A stretch of DNA of 64,000 nt from contig NC_084592.1 in assembly GCF_033807715.1 (NCBI RefSeq), positions 29,887,419-29,951,418 on the forward strand, written 5' to 3'. How positions within the stretch are numbered: position 1 is the stretch's first letter; each line of letters opens with the position of its first letter. The notes beneath the pieces are model-generated. The model saw only the letters and a list, made by a program, of their open reading frames with translations. It ran no database searches and was not told the DNA's origin. The stretch is from Cololabis saira (Eukaryota > Chordata > Actinopteri > Beloniformes > Belonidae). Of this stretch, positions 21,216-32,600 are shown piece by piece. Both the position numbers and the translations under genes were made by a program.

Positions 21216-22434
21216 TTGTGTCTGAAACGTTGTATGACACTGCCAAAAATGTATTTATAGACAAAGGATTGGATTTGACCTTAGTGTTTAAGTTAGTGAT
21301 CACAATCAGAGTGATCTGGGATATGGGTGGAGAGGACAATTAATGCAACTATTTTAAATAGCCAGTTTAATAAGGAAACATATATCATTTTAATGACATT
21401 TTAATTTGATCAGATATTACTTGCACCAGTGTCCACATGAAGTTGCAATATTTTACACCACTCAAGAATAATTTATTGATTAAGATATAGGAGAAAATGT
21501 GCTGCATGTCATGTGAGGATATACAAACCAGGAAATATAGCGATTCTGCAAAGTAACTGCTGACACAAGCAAGCCCTTTTCTTAAAAAAAGGCATCAACA
21601 GGATGGCAGCATATGTTGCTCCAAAGTGAGCATGTACTGTTCAGCAGTAACATTGCCAACACAGATGCTTACTTTTCAAGTATGCATTGATATTCAGCTG
21701 GATGGTTGCTCTCCACTTGAGTCAGGATGGCAGGTTGTTTTTTCCCCCACACACCCTACCACAACCAAAATCACCCTTACACTTTGCATGAAGTTAAAAT
21801 ATATTTTAAAGACCAATTTTAGCATCCACTTTGCCTTATTCATTGTTAAATACAGACGGACAGACCATCTTCATATGAATTGTTTTATTTTTTTTTAGAA
21901 AGGGGCTTGGTATATAAGGCTTTCTTCTTCTTGCTCATTTTCCATCATGGAATGGAACATATATGAACTATTTCCATGATATGGAATAAATAAAAAATGA
22001 AATGAAATGAAAAAAAAAAATGAAAAAATAGACTATAATCCAACAAACAAGGTTTTTCAGATTAAATATTTCGGAGTGTCTTCTATGTTCTATTTACACT
22101 TTGAATTTAGGTTTAAATGATTTTTATTTAATCTATATGATGTTCATTCTATTTTATTTACATAAACAAAAGTGACCGAGATGTTTTAATCCTTTATGAT
22201 TTACTATAGAAAAAGTCTGCCTTAGCATATTTTTAACATGCTATAGTGCCAGTATTTTCAACTGCTATACCTCAATACAATCCTTATGAGCAAAACATTA
22301 ATAATTTGTATGTCATTTGTCCATACTAATAATTAAATTACTAAAAAGTGCAAAAAACTACAAAAAAAGTGAATATCGTTCTTCAAATACACAAATATTT
22401 GCCACAGGAAATGTATGTTGATTTTGTTCATAAT
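21216..22434. other. AT-rich sequence with an A-rich retroelement tail
   Basis: At about 21900-22020 TATATAAGGCTTTC, ATGGAATAAATAAA and (AAATG)n with an A-run resemble a LINE 3' end on the plus strand. No coding sequence is attached. The remainder has nothing recognised. Confidence 0.4.
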
Positions 22435-22440
22435 TTAGGT

Positions 22441-22800
22441 TTTGAGATACTGTGAGGGATCGGAGCGGCCTCCCCACGTAAAAGGGGATAAGGCAAGCTG
22501 GACTTGGGTGATGGGGTGAAAAACATGCAGAGCGTGGAATGCCAAAAAAAACAGGCTTTTTATTTTACACCAAAAAAACTGTACAAATACATACAAGCTC
22601 AGGACAAAGGTAAGCAAAACCCAAAATGGCACATGGAACATAGCCTTGCAGCAAGCTACCTTCACTCAGAGCTCAAACAGGCTGAATGAGGCTTCCTTAA
22701 ATACAGCAGCCTGCCAAACTTAATTGGGGCAAACCATTACTGAGGGGAACACCGACAACATAACGGTCCCCAACTGCTGTATAACCTCACCCAGAATATA
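22441..22800 (-). mobile_element. Probable solo LTR on the minus strand
   Basis: Read on the minus strand the segment has a TATA-like TGTATTTAAGG, an AATAAA signal (complement at 22556-22566) about 130 bases on, and terminal TGTGAGG/CCTCAC-type inverted bases. This is the order of a retrotransposon LTR. I could not fix a clean target duplication, so the boundaries are approximate. Confidence 0.5.
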
Positions 22801-23165
22801 ATATAATCAACAATAATCATTAGACTTTAAACACTTCATATAATGCCCACACATCTAATACAACTGAATATAATTATTAGTGCAAACATAAACATACGAA
22901 AAACCAACCACCCCTGGGCATCATGGGCTATGCCCACCCGGCCCCGGCTCGATAAAACCCCTGCAGCGGCACACGCTTCCGCTGCGGAGTTGGGAGACGT
23001 GTCTGCACTAGCGACGCTGGCGCGGGTTTCCGGGTTATAAAAACCCAATGTCAACAACATTTCAAAGTAGAGGGCCCCCCCTCTGCCCTAAGGGGGGCCC
23101 AATGAGAGGGCCCCGTTTTGTGTGATACGTTCATATATAATTGTAAAATTTGTAGGTTATAATAA
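22801..23165. other. Mixed sequence with GC-rich patches
   Basis: A CpG-containing patch (22915-23035) and a run of AGGGCCCCCCC/GGGGGGCCC (23070-23120) are present. I found no gene. Confidence 0.4.
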
Positions 23166-23386
23166 CCATGGGCGTCAGTTTGATTTCAGAAGTGCTGGGG
23201 ACATTTACCATAAACCTGAGTAAGGTTTGAAAAGTGCCGGGTACGAGCTAGGCCCATTACTTCCGAATTGAGGTTTCATGATAAATATAGGGATTGCATT
23301 AGATGATGCGTATTGACGCGATATTGTCCCCATATTAAAAGCCATCTGCGCGGTCTTATTTAGGTCGTCGGAAACATCATATACAT

Positions 23387-23642
23387 ATTGCAAGCCTTTT
23401 ATTATTTTAATATTGCTGATCATGGCTTACAGTTTAAGAAAACCCAAATATCCTATCTCAAAAAATTTGAATATTCTGGGAATCTTAATCTTAAACTGTA
23501 AGCCATAATCAGCAATATTAAAATAATAAAAGGCTTGCAATATTTCAGTTGATTTGTAATGAATCCAGAATGTATGACATTTTTGGACTCCAGAAAAATA
23601 AAGGACTTTATCACAATATTCTAATTTTCTGAGACAGTCCTG
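23387..23642. mobile_element. Palindromic MITE, Tc1/mariner-like family
   Basis: The right end reads ATTCTAATTTTCTGAGACAG then TCCTGTA, a terminus very common in fish. The left half is a palindrome: 23387-23438 (TTGCAAGCCTTTTATTATTT...) is mirrored by 23488-23541 with one or two mismatches around a ~50-base loop. There is no coding sequence. Confidence 0.65.
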
Positions 23643-23774
23643 TAAACTTGTTTATGTCGTTGTGCTGAACCACTTGCGAATATCCACGGTTACTTTGTTA
23701 ACGGAGCAGCAGAGAGCAGAGTCTTGCTGCTGCAGGAAACTGCGCGCTGGAAGCAGATGAGTGACGGACACTGG

Positions 23775-23880
23775 CTGATTTATGGTTCCGCGTTGCACCA
23801 ACGCAAAGCGTACGGCGTGAATACGCAGGGATGCGAACGTACGGTACGCGACGTCGATTTAACGCGGAACCATAAATCAG
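23775..23880. mobile_element. Short palindromic MITE, Harbinger-like
   Basis: CTGATTTATGGTTCCGCGTT (23775-23794) is exactly mirrored at 23861-23880. The interior is rich in TACGGCG/CGTACG. A related copy is at 58177, and the core motif is expanded at 35127. Confidence 0.75.
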
Positions 23881-24117
23881 GCGCATTTGTCAGTTTTTTC
23901 AGACTTTTCGTCTTTTCAACTGAGCATGAAGACACATAAAATGAGGGTGCAATGCTTATGCACCCTCGTAGAACCGGGCCTGCAGAACGCAACTTTTAAT
24001 TCCCAACTCCTACCTGGAGGTGAAGCTCGAGTCCTCCCCGCTGTCTGGCACACACACATAAAGATCTGGCACAGACGCAGCAGGTCCTGTTGTCCCGCCA
24101 CTAAGATTTTGCTGGCC

Positions 24118-25189
24118 TTAAAGGTGACCTATTATGGCATTTAATGTATATTTTAAACAGGCCTTGAATGTCTTAAAAACAATCTAAAGCTTGTTTTTTC
24201 TACATAAATCATAAATCCAGCCTGTGGGCCCTGTCACTAGTTTTACCGCTTCTAACCTCTTTTTCTGCGCCTCATTTTTAGGGAAGGGGGGGGGTATGAT
24301 AATGAGGCTCTGTGCTGATTGGCTCCCTGAATGACGTGTAGCAGGGGAGGAGAATAAACCTGCTCCGCCAGAGCAGCCCGAGCCTGTAAATAAATACAAC
24401 ACTGAATTTTCACAAATGTCAACTTTATTGTTAAGAAAATAAAATATGAGTTGTATATAAATAACATTTATGCACTATTTAAGCCGGATCTACCCGGCGG
24501 ATGCTGAACGCTGGCCCCGGAGCCACGCTGGAGCAGCGCGCATCACCGCGGCTTTAACGGGGGAATCTGACCGGTTCCGACCGGCCGGGACCGCAGGAAC
24601 CGGCCTGGACTGGTAGCAGGGACTCCCGGGGACCGACCAGCGGAATTTCAGCCGGATCTGCCCGGCGGATTCTGCGCGACGGGCGCCGCAACTCCACGGC
24701 GGGCGCACAGATCGGCTCCGGAGCGCATCCGCGGCGCATCGCCCGTTATCGGTGATCAAACCGACAGATTTGCCTGAAAATCTCGGAGGGTGAAGCTGGT
24801 CCAGCATGGGACAGACCCCCGAGGACCCAGCTCCCAAACCACCCGGGAACCCGGATGATTTAACCCGGATCCGCTCCGCCGCGGCGCAGCGTCCGACTGG
24901 CTGAAGGAAGCGCCGCTCCAGCCGGGGAGAGAGCTGGTTGTGGGCGTGGCTTCAGCAGCTGGAGGCTGAACCTATGGAAATCTGCTCCTGTCGTTACGTA
25001 ACGACGGGAGCAGATTCTAATCGGCTCAAAAAAAACCACGTGACACTGGGGGACTCTGTCCAGCGGGGGTCAGAGAGCTTGCAGAAATTCATGGTATTTT
25101 GTCTCCCCTGTGCTGGCAGGGTGAGGGGAGACCACTTTATATATGTTAAAACAAGAAAAAACGTGTTTTTCATAATAGGTCCCCTTTAA
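24118..25189. mobile_element. TTAA-flanked MITE with a GTTACGTAAC palindrome
   Basis: Ends TTAAAGGTGACCTATTATG and CATAATAGGTCCCCTTTAA form near-perfect inverted repeats with TTAA at each extremity. The interior is GC-rich and has a 34-base palindrome at 24981-25014 centred on TTACGTAA with one mismatched pair. A relative, opposite in orientation, is at 61184. Confidence 0.75.
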
Positions 25190-25593
25190 TGTTTCCTGTG
25201 TTTTATTTTGTTCATTATTGATACATTTAGTGTTGATGTGTGTGTGACAGACGTGTGTATGGGGCGTTAATGAAAATACGGGACAAATCGCGTCTTACTT
25301 AATTTTTATTTATTTTTTTTTTAAGTGGTGGGGACAAATCTGCTCGTCAGACAAAGTGGTGGGGACGCGTCCCCACCGTCCCCGGCGTAAATGACGCACC
25401 TGATAATAACGATAACATGTGCATTGTGCGGCCAGTGTAGGTTAATTCTTACTTTACAACTGTCCTGAACGCATCAGGGCTGTGAGCCAACCTGATTGGC
25501 TGGAACTTAACTTGTTTCGTTTTTTTACATTTGAACTAACTCGTCTTGTATGTGAGACTGCGGCATTTTGGAGGGAACTTTGAAAGAGGAAAA

Positions 25594-25707
25594 ATGAAGA
25601 AGAAAAAGCACCAGTCTGGATCGTTAAAAAGAAAGGTAAAAGAGAGAAAGGAGAGGCTAGTTGTTTCCTGTCCGCCGCTCATATTTTGCAACGGTGCCGG
25701 TGGCTGA
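25594..25707 (+). pseudogene. Short basic reading frame, possible hAT N-terminus
   Basis: From ATG 25594 the frame reads MKKKKHQSGSLKRKVKERKE and stops at 25707. A lysine-rich start containing SG-x-x-KRK is typical of the first residues of some fish hAT/TTF-zinc-finger transposase-like proteins. A similar stretch lies at 26479. No BED finger or catalytic domain follows. It could equally be chance. Confidence 0.25.
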
Positions 25708-25926
25708 TGAGGAGGCTAGTGTTAGCTGTAGCGGCCGTTACATTGTTTTCCACGTTACTTGGAATATATTGTTCGAGCCGAGGATGATGTTCTGGAGTTC
25801 GGAGTCTGTGAACTGGTGCAGCGGCAACAAGCGCAGAGACAGCAATCGGTGAGCACATAAATAATGATCAGAATGTTGTTATCGCCTTGACCACCTTAAT
25901 GTACCTTGTGTTGTTGTCAACTGTAA

Positions 25927-26083
25927 TAGACCGCCGAGTCTATTTTCTATTTGAATGCATATTGTGTGCAGTTGATACATTTTTAATAGGCTATGCGTTT
26001 TGTTGTGTTTAGACCGCCGTGTCTATTTTCTATTTATAGATCTCATTAATGGCTTATAGACAATTGTGTCTATATTCTATCTG
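25927..26083 (+). repeat. Three spaced direct repeats
   Basis: TAGACCGCCG(A/T)GTCTATTTTC occurs at 25927 and 26010, and a diverged TAGACAATTGTGTCTATATTC at 26057. Each contains a small stem TAGAC...GTCTA. Function unknown. Confidence 0.6.
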
Positions 26084-26218
26084 AATAGATTGTGTAATTG
26101 TAGTTTACATTTTTATGTTTTAAGTTACATTAAAGATGGTTTGGCTCAGACCCTGTGAGTCACCGTCACACCAGCACCAAGGACAGCGATGCTGTCAGAT
26201 TGACGGCTGTCAGGCTGC

Positions 26219-26293
<75 letters not shown>
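26219..26293 (+). repeat. (GT)n microsatellite
   Basis: About 37 GT units run without interruption. The His/Thr-rich frame on the minus strand across it is an artefact. Confidence 0.95.
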
Positions 26294-26295
<2 letters not shown>

Positions 26296-26478
26296 CTGGT
26301 TTGTGGCACCTAGGCTTGCTTGGCTCAGTAAACGTGAGCATTTGTGTTGTTTGCTGGGTATGATGAGGTGTCCGTTATCTTTAAGTTGTTGAATAGTAAA
26401 ATAATTATCATAAGGGCCCATTGAGAATGCTCCGCCCCCTCTGTGCTGAAACCCACGCTCTGCCACTGGCGGAGGCTA

Positions 26479-26530
26479 AAACAAAACAGAAGAAATCAGG
26501 AGCACAGAAACGAAAAGATAGAAAAAGCCA
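26479..26530 (+). pseudogene. Second basic fragment, hAT-like start motif
   Basis: One frame reads KQKKSGAQKRKDRKSH. It resembles the KKxSGAQKRK beginning of fish hAT-related proteins and the fragment at 25594. It is too short to prove anything. Confidence 0.25.
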
Positions 26531-27720
26531 TTGTAATGGCACCTTAAGTTGTTTTATTGTAATTTTATTGAGTATGTCTTTGTATTGGGACTGAGTTGGG
26601 AATGTTTAATGTGAATTTTATTTATATGCTGCTATGTTGGTCAGTCATGTGTTTTTTCTTATTTATTGTATTTATTTATTTTGCCATTTTGTATAAAATA
26701 CCAGTCTGAGATGGATGTTTGTTTAGCCCTATATGATGCAGTGAGTTGGAACTTGGAGGTCATTGGTATTTTGCTGAATGCAGCAATAAAATGAGGAGGA
26801 TAATAATTATAATTGTTGTCATGACACTTTCTTTGGCTTTCTCGTTTCTCATTCAGTTTTTACTCCTTATATTGTCTAAAATTGAATAGGGGAATACACA
26901 GAGCTTTGCCCTGTTGCACTATTCACCACCCTGCAGTTATTATTATCCTGTGCTATGCATTCATCTGCTGATCTGGAATGGTCTTTTTTGTTATAATCAT
27001 TGAAGCTGCTTGTGGCTGTCAATCTGTTTCTAAACGACTTAAAGTCATGCAAAGTTAACCGATCCGACCCGTAAGATCCCAAAAATTTTGCCCAAAAGGT
27101 CTAATTTTTGCACGCGCAAAATTTGGGGGCTTTTTGGGCTTTGCGCGCGCACGCGGGGGCCCCTTTGGGCTCAGAACCCATAAGGGATTACACCTGGCGA
27201 CGCCCCTGCGTGTCTGTGAATGTTTGAGGGTCCGTGTGCTGTACTAGCGTCTCCAACTGTGGACGGATGAAAAATTAGACGAGCAGTGGGTACCTCACTA
27301 CCCGCCAGGATGATTGTGTGGAGAGAACTGCTTCAGGTGAGTTGTAGGTGTGGTGAAGGTGAGTCGTAGCACTCCGCGCTCCCGACGCCGGCACACGCCA
27401 CACATTTACAAAGCCCGACAACACACCGACGGTGACGATTAGAAGGGGAGGGGTTGCTCACCTTCTCACAGTTACATTCATTATTAAAAACAGTAAAATT
27501 AATTTTGATGAGTGAAATTATTAGTAGGCCCTATAAACATGTTGGTTCTGATTAACATCATGATTGTGAATATTATCATTATTATTATTATTATTATTAC
27601 TACTGTTGTGGTTCGCATTGCTATTATTAACAAACCATCATCACAACTAAACCTTTTTTTTTAATATTACTTGTTAATCTGAACAGTAATCATGATAATG
27701 AAATTATTATTATATTATAG
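26531..27720. other. Sequence without recognisable gene
   Basis: A stretch at 27100-27180 is rich in GCGCGC and TTTGGGGGC/GGGCCCC. (TTA)n occurs near 27575-27600. No domain was found. Confidence 0.4.
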
Positions 27721-28199
27721 TAAAGGCGGGGGGGCGGGGCCGGGGTGAACTGGCTGAGGGTAGAGGTGGGCGGGGGCTCCAGGCCTGGCTCTGTGGGGCC
27801 ATGGCGGGACCCTGGGTGGTGGTCGGGGGCAGGTGTGGGAGAACCCCATCTCTCTCACTCTCAAAAAAGGGGGGAGGGGGGGATAAATAAATAAATAATT
27901 AAATAAAATAAATGAATAATTAAAAATTGGAAAGCTTCTCCTCAGCGGGCAGACCCCCTCCTCAGGGTCTGGGAGTTGCACAGACTAGGAGAAGCACAGG
28001 AGGTCGATCCACAACGGGCCGGCAGCCTCCTCTGGGTCGGGTTGCAGTCCAAGATGTGATCCCCCCTGACTGTAAATCACATCAGAAAGAATTAAACAAA
28101 ATTCATCTGGGGGGGAGGCGGGGGAAGGGGAATAGGGGAGAAAAAAAAAAAAAAAAAAAGATGCCCCGGTCTGACCTCACCCCTCATTGCAATATATAA
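27721..28199. other. GC-rich block with A-run, possible retroposon
   Basis: A G-rich start (GGGCGGGGCCGGGG) and a run of 19 A (28141-28160) bracket a body with GGTCGGGTTGCAGTCCAAG. The order suggests a retroposon with an A-rich stretch, but I could not match it within the window. Confidence 0.35.
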
Positions 28200-29460
28200 A
28201 TTACCAATTCTAATTCTAATAATTATTCTTGGCATTATCATGATATATTGTTTCATAGTGTATTATTATATTAAGTTATGAAATCTCATGGGATGTTAAA
28301 CTATAGTATTATTATCTTGTTATATTTTATAGTATGGTGATATCATTTTGTTATATGTTATAATATTGTAAAAATGATTATGTTATATTAGGATATTACT
28401 ATATTATTATGATATATTTATATTATATCGTGCTACATCACTCTATATGATTATTTATTTCATATATTATTCATATATTATTTATTTGTTTACTAATTTA
28501 TTCTCGAATTAATATTCTTAATTTATTTATCTACTTTCATCATATTATTTACACGCACACACACACACACACACACGCACACACACCTAGATACATATCA
28601 TTGTAACTGATGTCGTCTTTTGTCGCTGTTTGTACTGTATGTTAATAAATAATAAAAAAAGGATGAATACGGAAAAAAAACAGTAAAATTAAAATGAAAA
28701 TAACATGGCCATTGTACACAATTTGCCAAAAGACATATACCACAAAATAAAACTGAAATCAAACCCTGTGTGCCAGATACTTTTGAGCATGCAAATATTC
28801 GTGTAAAACCCTGTTCATTCATAAAAAGTACAATACATAACACAAATAAATGAATACATTTTTAGTGTGTTGAAAGTTTAAAACAGATTAACAAAACTTA
28901 AATGTATTGTTTTTCCCCTGTCTTGATATTAGTGGTTAGTATCATGATTTGGTAAAAAACTTTATCCATGACATATATGCATTTTAATTTGTGTGTGCGT
29001 GAGAGTGTGAGTCCTTCACCGGTCCTCTTCGACAATTTGGATTCCATATTCTGAAAAAGAGAGCCGAATGCACCAAAGTGACACACGGGAAACACAAGAG
29101 TGGTAGAAAGCCCAGACAGTGATGGGTGCAGTCTGTAATGTATGTGTGATGTGTCTTAGTTGTGAAGTGTGTTGCCGTAAAAAAACAACAACAGACATGC
29201 CAGCATAAGGGCTGGGACACACCAACTTCATTTCCGGGTGAATTAAATCATGTTTTCGTGGGAAGTGGAGTAAAATACAGAAAATATAACAGAAAAGAAT
29301 GTGATAGCTCGTGTTTGCAATGTGATGATGTATATTTAAACGTAGGCCGTTCTGTGAACACTATAATTATGAATGATCTATGAAATACCTGTGGTATGAA
29401 TTATGAAATTTGGGGTGTGGGCACTTCTTCCTGGATTTTTACTAGATTTTCCAAAACAAA
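28200..29460. other. Very AT-rich sequence with short microsatellites
   Basis: Runs of TATTATA dominate 28230-28540. (CA)n lies at about 28553-28585. No gene was found. Confidence 0.5.
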
Positions 29461-29890
29461 TTAAAAGGAGCCGTCTGTAAGAAATGGCCAAAACTGGTAC
29501 TGCAGTCACTTTCAAAATATTGTTGAGCGGCGTGTACCCTCCCCCTCCTCCCCCCGACCAGAGGTTGCCAGGTAGGCTGCAGAATGCAGCAGGAATGTAG
29601 GCTGCCATGGCTGCCATAATTAGAGCCGAGCTGGCAACCCGGATGCCGAAACAATACTGACTTCGTGATTGGGAGATAGGTGGAGGGTGGAGCTTCAGGC
29701 CAAAACAAAAAATGACAACATAAACATCAGTTGAGGGCTGCAACTCCTCTTTTTAAACTGGAATATCCTGGCTTGAGTGCTGTTGTCAGTGACATGTATT
29801 TGAAATGAACATGATTTTTAAATGTCTGTTGACATATCGGGGTCATTTTATGATTCGTTTTATTATTGCTCTTACATACAGCTCCTTTAA
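29461..29890. mobile_element. TTAA-flanked MITE
   Basis: Left end TTAAAAGGAGCCGTCTGTAAG and right end (complemented) TTAAAGGAGCTGTATGTAAG form imperfect inverted repeats bounded by TTAA. The interior has GTTGCCAGG...GAGCTGGCAACC, a stem, and no transposase. Confidence 0.7.
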
Positions 29891-30445
29891 TGGATTTAAA
29901 CAGCACTCTGGGACACAATGAATGCAAGATATTTAACTGTAACTCTTCCTGTTTTATATGCAAAGAGATTTACTGCTCTATTTGACGTGTTTGCAATTTT
30001 ACAGGCATTTAAAAATTGATAGGCAAACCATTGTAAGGAGTTAAAGCAGAGATAAAGCAAGCCTGATGAAGCAGAAGGATACATTCAGAATGTACCTTTC
30101 TCCAGGGTGTATAAAAATGTAAACAGGTCAAAGATAGAATGTTGCGTAAACCTGTTATGCATAAGAAGGTGATGTGGGTTCCAGAACTGGTCACTACTAA
30201 ACAGATTTATTTGAGAGAATGAAGCAAAGGATTAGATGAGCTGTGGCAGGTGGGGATCAGCAGATGGAAAGGTAGACCAAGATTCCTGGCAAAACAAACA
30301 AGCGTGATAAAACAGGATCAGAGCAACAACAGATCTTTCCAAAAGTACGAGCGAACTGAATGTGGCCAAATGGTGTTACTACAGGGTGAATCAAGAAACC
30401 TGGCGATGATAGGAAAGTCAACCCTGGAATAAATAGTGCCGCTGA
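29891..30445. other. Sequence without recognisable gene
   Basis: No repeat or domain was identified. It adjoins the Gypsy relic on its right. Confidence 0.4.
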
Positions 30446-30817
30446 TTAGATGAGTTGCAGGTGTGATGCTTGGTTGCTGGGGAAACTGATGCTCAACAGT
30501 ACCCCGGTACCCTCCTCAACCATAATCTCCACCTCCATCAAGACAGCCGCTATCACACAAGATGGTGTCAGGACAGTTTCTGGAGGGACTGAAGATTCTG
30601 GTGCGAACTGGGAAGACACAGAGTCAGGTTTCTGGTTCTTGGAATCAGGCCTGTATGACAAGGTGAAGTTTAACTGGTTAACAAACAGTGACCAATGTGC
30701 TTGACATGGATTTATTGGTTTTGCTGATTGCAGGTATGCTAGTTTTTGTTTTGGTCTGTCCAGATAAGGAAATAGTAATTTGGTTCCCTCCAGCCAATGT
30801 TCGAAGGCAAGTTTCAC
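30446..30817 (-). pseudogene. Ty3/Gypsy pol relic, end of RNase H
   Basis: The minus-strand frame contains FEHWLEGTKLLF, AKPINPCQAHWSLFVNQLNF, and YRPDSKNQKPDSVSSQF. This matches the last strands of fish Gypsy RNase H, where the usual order is HWLEG...TDH..L.Y, A.R.NPRQARW and YRPGSKN.KPDALSR. Several consensus residues are changed (the TDH segment is lost, and ALSR has become SVSSQ). This is an old, isolated fragment, with no LTR or integrase beside it. Confidence 0.8.
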
Positions 30818-31199
30818 AACTCAAAACTCCTGAGCACCAACATGGTAATTGTGCTCAGCAGGGGCCAGCCATCAAGAAAAGAAGGCATAAGGATGGAGCT
30901 TATGCATGTTTGAGGATTGTTGGGACAAAACAGTTCCAAATATAGCCAAGGAAAGATACAGAGTTTTTATGAAAATTACATTTCTCAGCTTTGACAAATA
31001 TACATTTTCTACAAGTTTCTGGAGCACAACAAACTACAAGAACAATGGAGAACAATTGTGTTGGATATTTTTAATTAATAATTGACGGTTTATCAGAAGA
31101 AAGGAAAGACAAGAAAAGGAGAGTAGGAGGGGTGATAGGCAACGCTTAGTGGATCATGTTGGTGTTCCCCTGCAGCGTAGGCCTATAGCAGCATATCTA
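30818..31199. other. Sequence without recognisable gene
   Basis: The first bases may continue the diverged Gypsy relic. Nothing else was recognised. Confidence 0.4.
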
Positions 31200-31215
31200 C
31201 AAGTAAGCAATGTTT

Positions 31216-31580
31216 TTTTTTTTCCCCATTATATCACCCAGGGCTCCTACCTCAGTGACAGTCCTGGGCATTGCCATCCTCTACCAACCCAGGGAGGGCC
31301 CCGCACTGAGCTCAGGTCTCCTCCTTAACCTGAGGAGTGAGCAGGCCGCTTCTTTTCACAGGGTGGGACTTCTCCAGCCCGACGTAGCGCGTGGAAGGAT
31401 CACGTTATTCTGGCCAGATCCTCCCCACCCCATCTGGCGCCGTCATGGAGGCGCCAGAGGGGGCATGTATAGCCCAGGACTGTGTGCGTGTTTTTGTGAG
31501 GGTAGCTCACATTTGCTACCCAAGGGAACACGGGGAGAAGATGCAAACTCCACACAGAAAGGCCCTTTTGCCAACCCTAG
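31216..31580 (-). mobile_element. SINE-like retroposon, more complete copy
   Basis: A 16-bp duplication CAAGTAAGCAATGTTT flanks it exactly (31200-31215, 31581-31596). A T-run at the left is its poly(A) tail on the minus strand. The body matches the split copy at 11386-12736, and its 5' part contains TGTGTGGAGTTTGCATCTTC, shared with the (CCAT)n SINE. It has no coding frame. Confidence 0.85.
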
Positions 31581-31887
31581 CAAGTAAGCAATGTTTAAGA
31601 TGAGACTCCTGTCGTGCAACAAAGGGAGTTCTTGTTTAGTTATTAAATAGTTATTAATAATTGACAGTGATTAACAACATAAATAAATGATAAAAATGAA
31701 TAAATATGAACGGGGCACCACCTGAATGTCAGGAATTAATAACCAAACAGCACAATCACTCTCAAAATAACTGTTATTCTATGTGTGCCAGCTTGTCACC
31801 AGGAGTGGCGCTATAGAGTAACAAAGAAGGAAGGAGTCAGATCACAGGGCTTTGCAACCAGCAAATTTTACAAATATGCAGTGTTGG

Positions 31888-32025
31888 TCATCTTCCTTTT
31901 AAAAAAGTAATTAGTTAAAGTTATGAATTACTTGTCCCAAAAAGTAATTGAGTTAGTAACTCAATTACCTCATTGTAAGAGTAATTAGTTACTCAGCAAA
32001 GTAACTGATGTTATTTTTAATGTTC
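31888..32025. mobile_element. MITE fragment of the GTAACT repeat type
   Basis: GCAGTGTTGGTCATC is followed by repeated AAGTAATTAGTTA and AGTAACTCAATTACC motifs. This is a common fish DNA-element terminus. Only one end was found. Confidence 0.5.
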
Positions 32026-32117
32026 TATACACATTAGTGAACAGGGGTAGCATGTTTTCAACAACATACCTGGCCTTGGTCACCTGTTGCTGACCCGAAA
32101 AATCAAGCTTTTCTTGT

Positions 32118-32600
32118 TTAAAGCGGCTCTATGTAACTTTTCCACCTTAATATCATATTTCCAGAGTCATTGTGATGGTACATCATGGTCTGAGGGGGTC
32201 TGTATCACCTTCACTGGCACTATGTAACTTTGAGGTGCATGGTAGGAACCCTGCCACACTAAAAAAGTACACATTTTTACGGCTTTGACTGCTTTACGGC
32301 ATACGTCACTTCCCCCTCCTTCCTGATTCGTAGTCGAGACGAAAGCTGGGCGGGGCGTGGAGCGCAGAGCTCAGCAGAGGCTGGTATCATGGCCGAAGCA
32401 GCGAAAAAAACGAAGAAAATAAAAGTTTTATCGGAGGAAGCAAAAACAAGAAAGCGGGAGAGTAACAAGCTAAATGCCCGGACAAAAAAAAAATTAAAAA
32501 AATGCCTGGACAAGAATAAACATTGGCCCGGCGTTCACTCGCTGGCGTGAGATGAAAGACGAGGAGGGATGTCCTACAAGAGAGACAGAATTGTTATGAT
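32118..32600 (+). mobile_element. TTAA-type MITE fragment with a conserved ORF relic
   Basis: The left end reads TTAAAGCGGCTCTATGTAAC. From ATG 32391 one frame reads MAEAAKKTKKIKVLSEEAK then TRKRESNKLN. After a frame change at about 32510-32520 another continues INIGPAFTRWREMKDEEGCP. This pair of motifs (EEAK.RKRES followed by .NIG.AF.RWR..) recurs in fish transposon-associated reading frames. The second segment is out of frame with the first. No right end was found. Confidence 0.5.

Larger units (their letters stand above)
23166..25405. mobile_element. Composite DNA-transposon remnant (GGGGAC ends)
   Basis: The left end reads ATGGGCGTCAGTTTGATTTC then GTGCTGGGGACA. The right end, complemented, reads GGTGCGTCATTTACGCCGGG then GGTGGGGACGCG. 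Such ends are common in fish genomes. At least three smaller elements have inserted inside (23387, 23775, 24118). Treating the two ends as one element is inference. Confidence 0.35.

Noticed and set aside
24490..24837. 115-codon minus-strand frame
   Set aside because: It is inside a GC-rich MITE and has no similarity that I recognise.
26146..26466. 106-residue open frame with a long His-Thr run
   Set aside because: It is the minus-strand translation of the (GT)n microsatellite.
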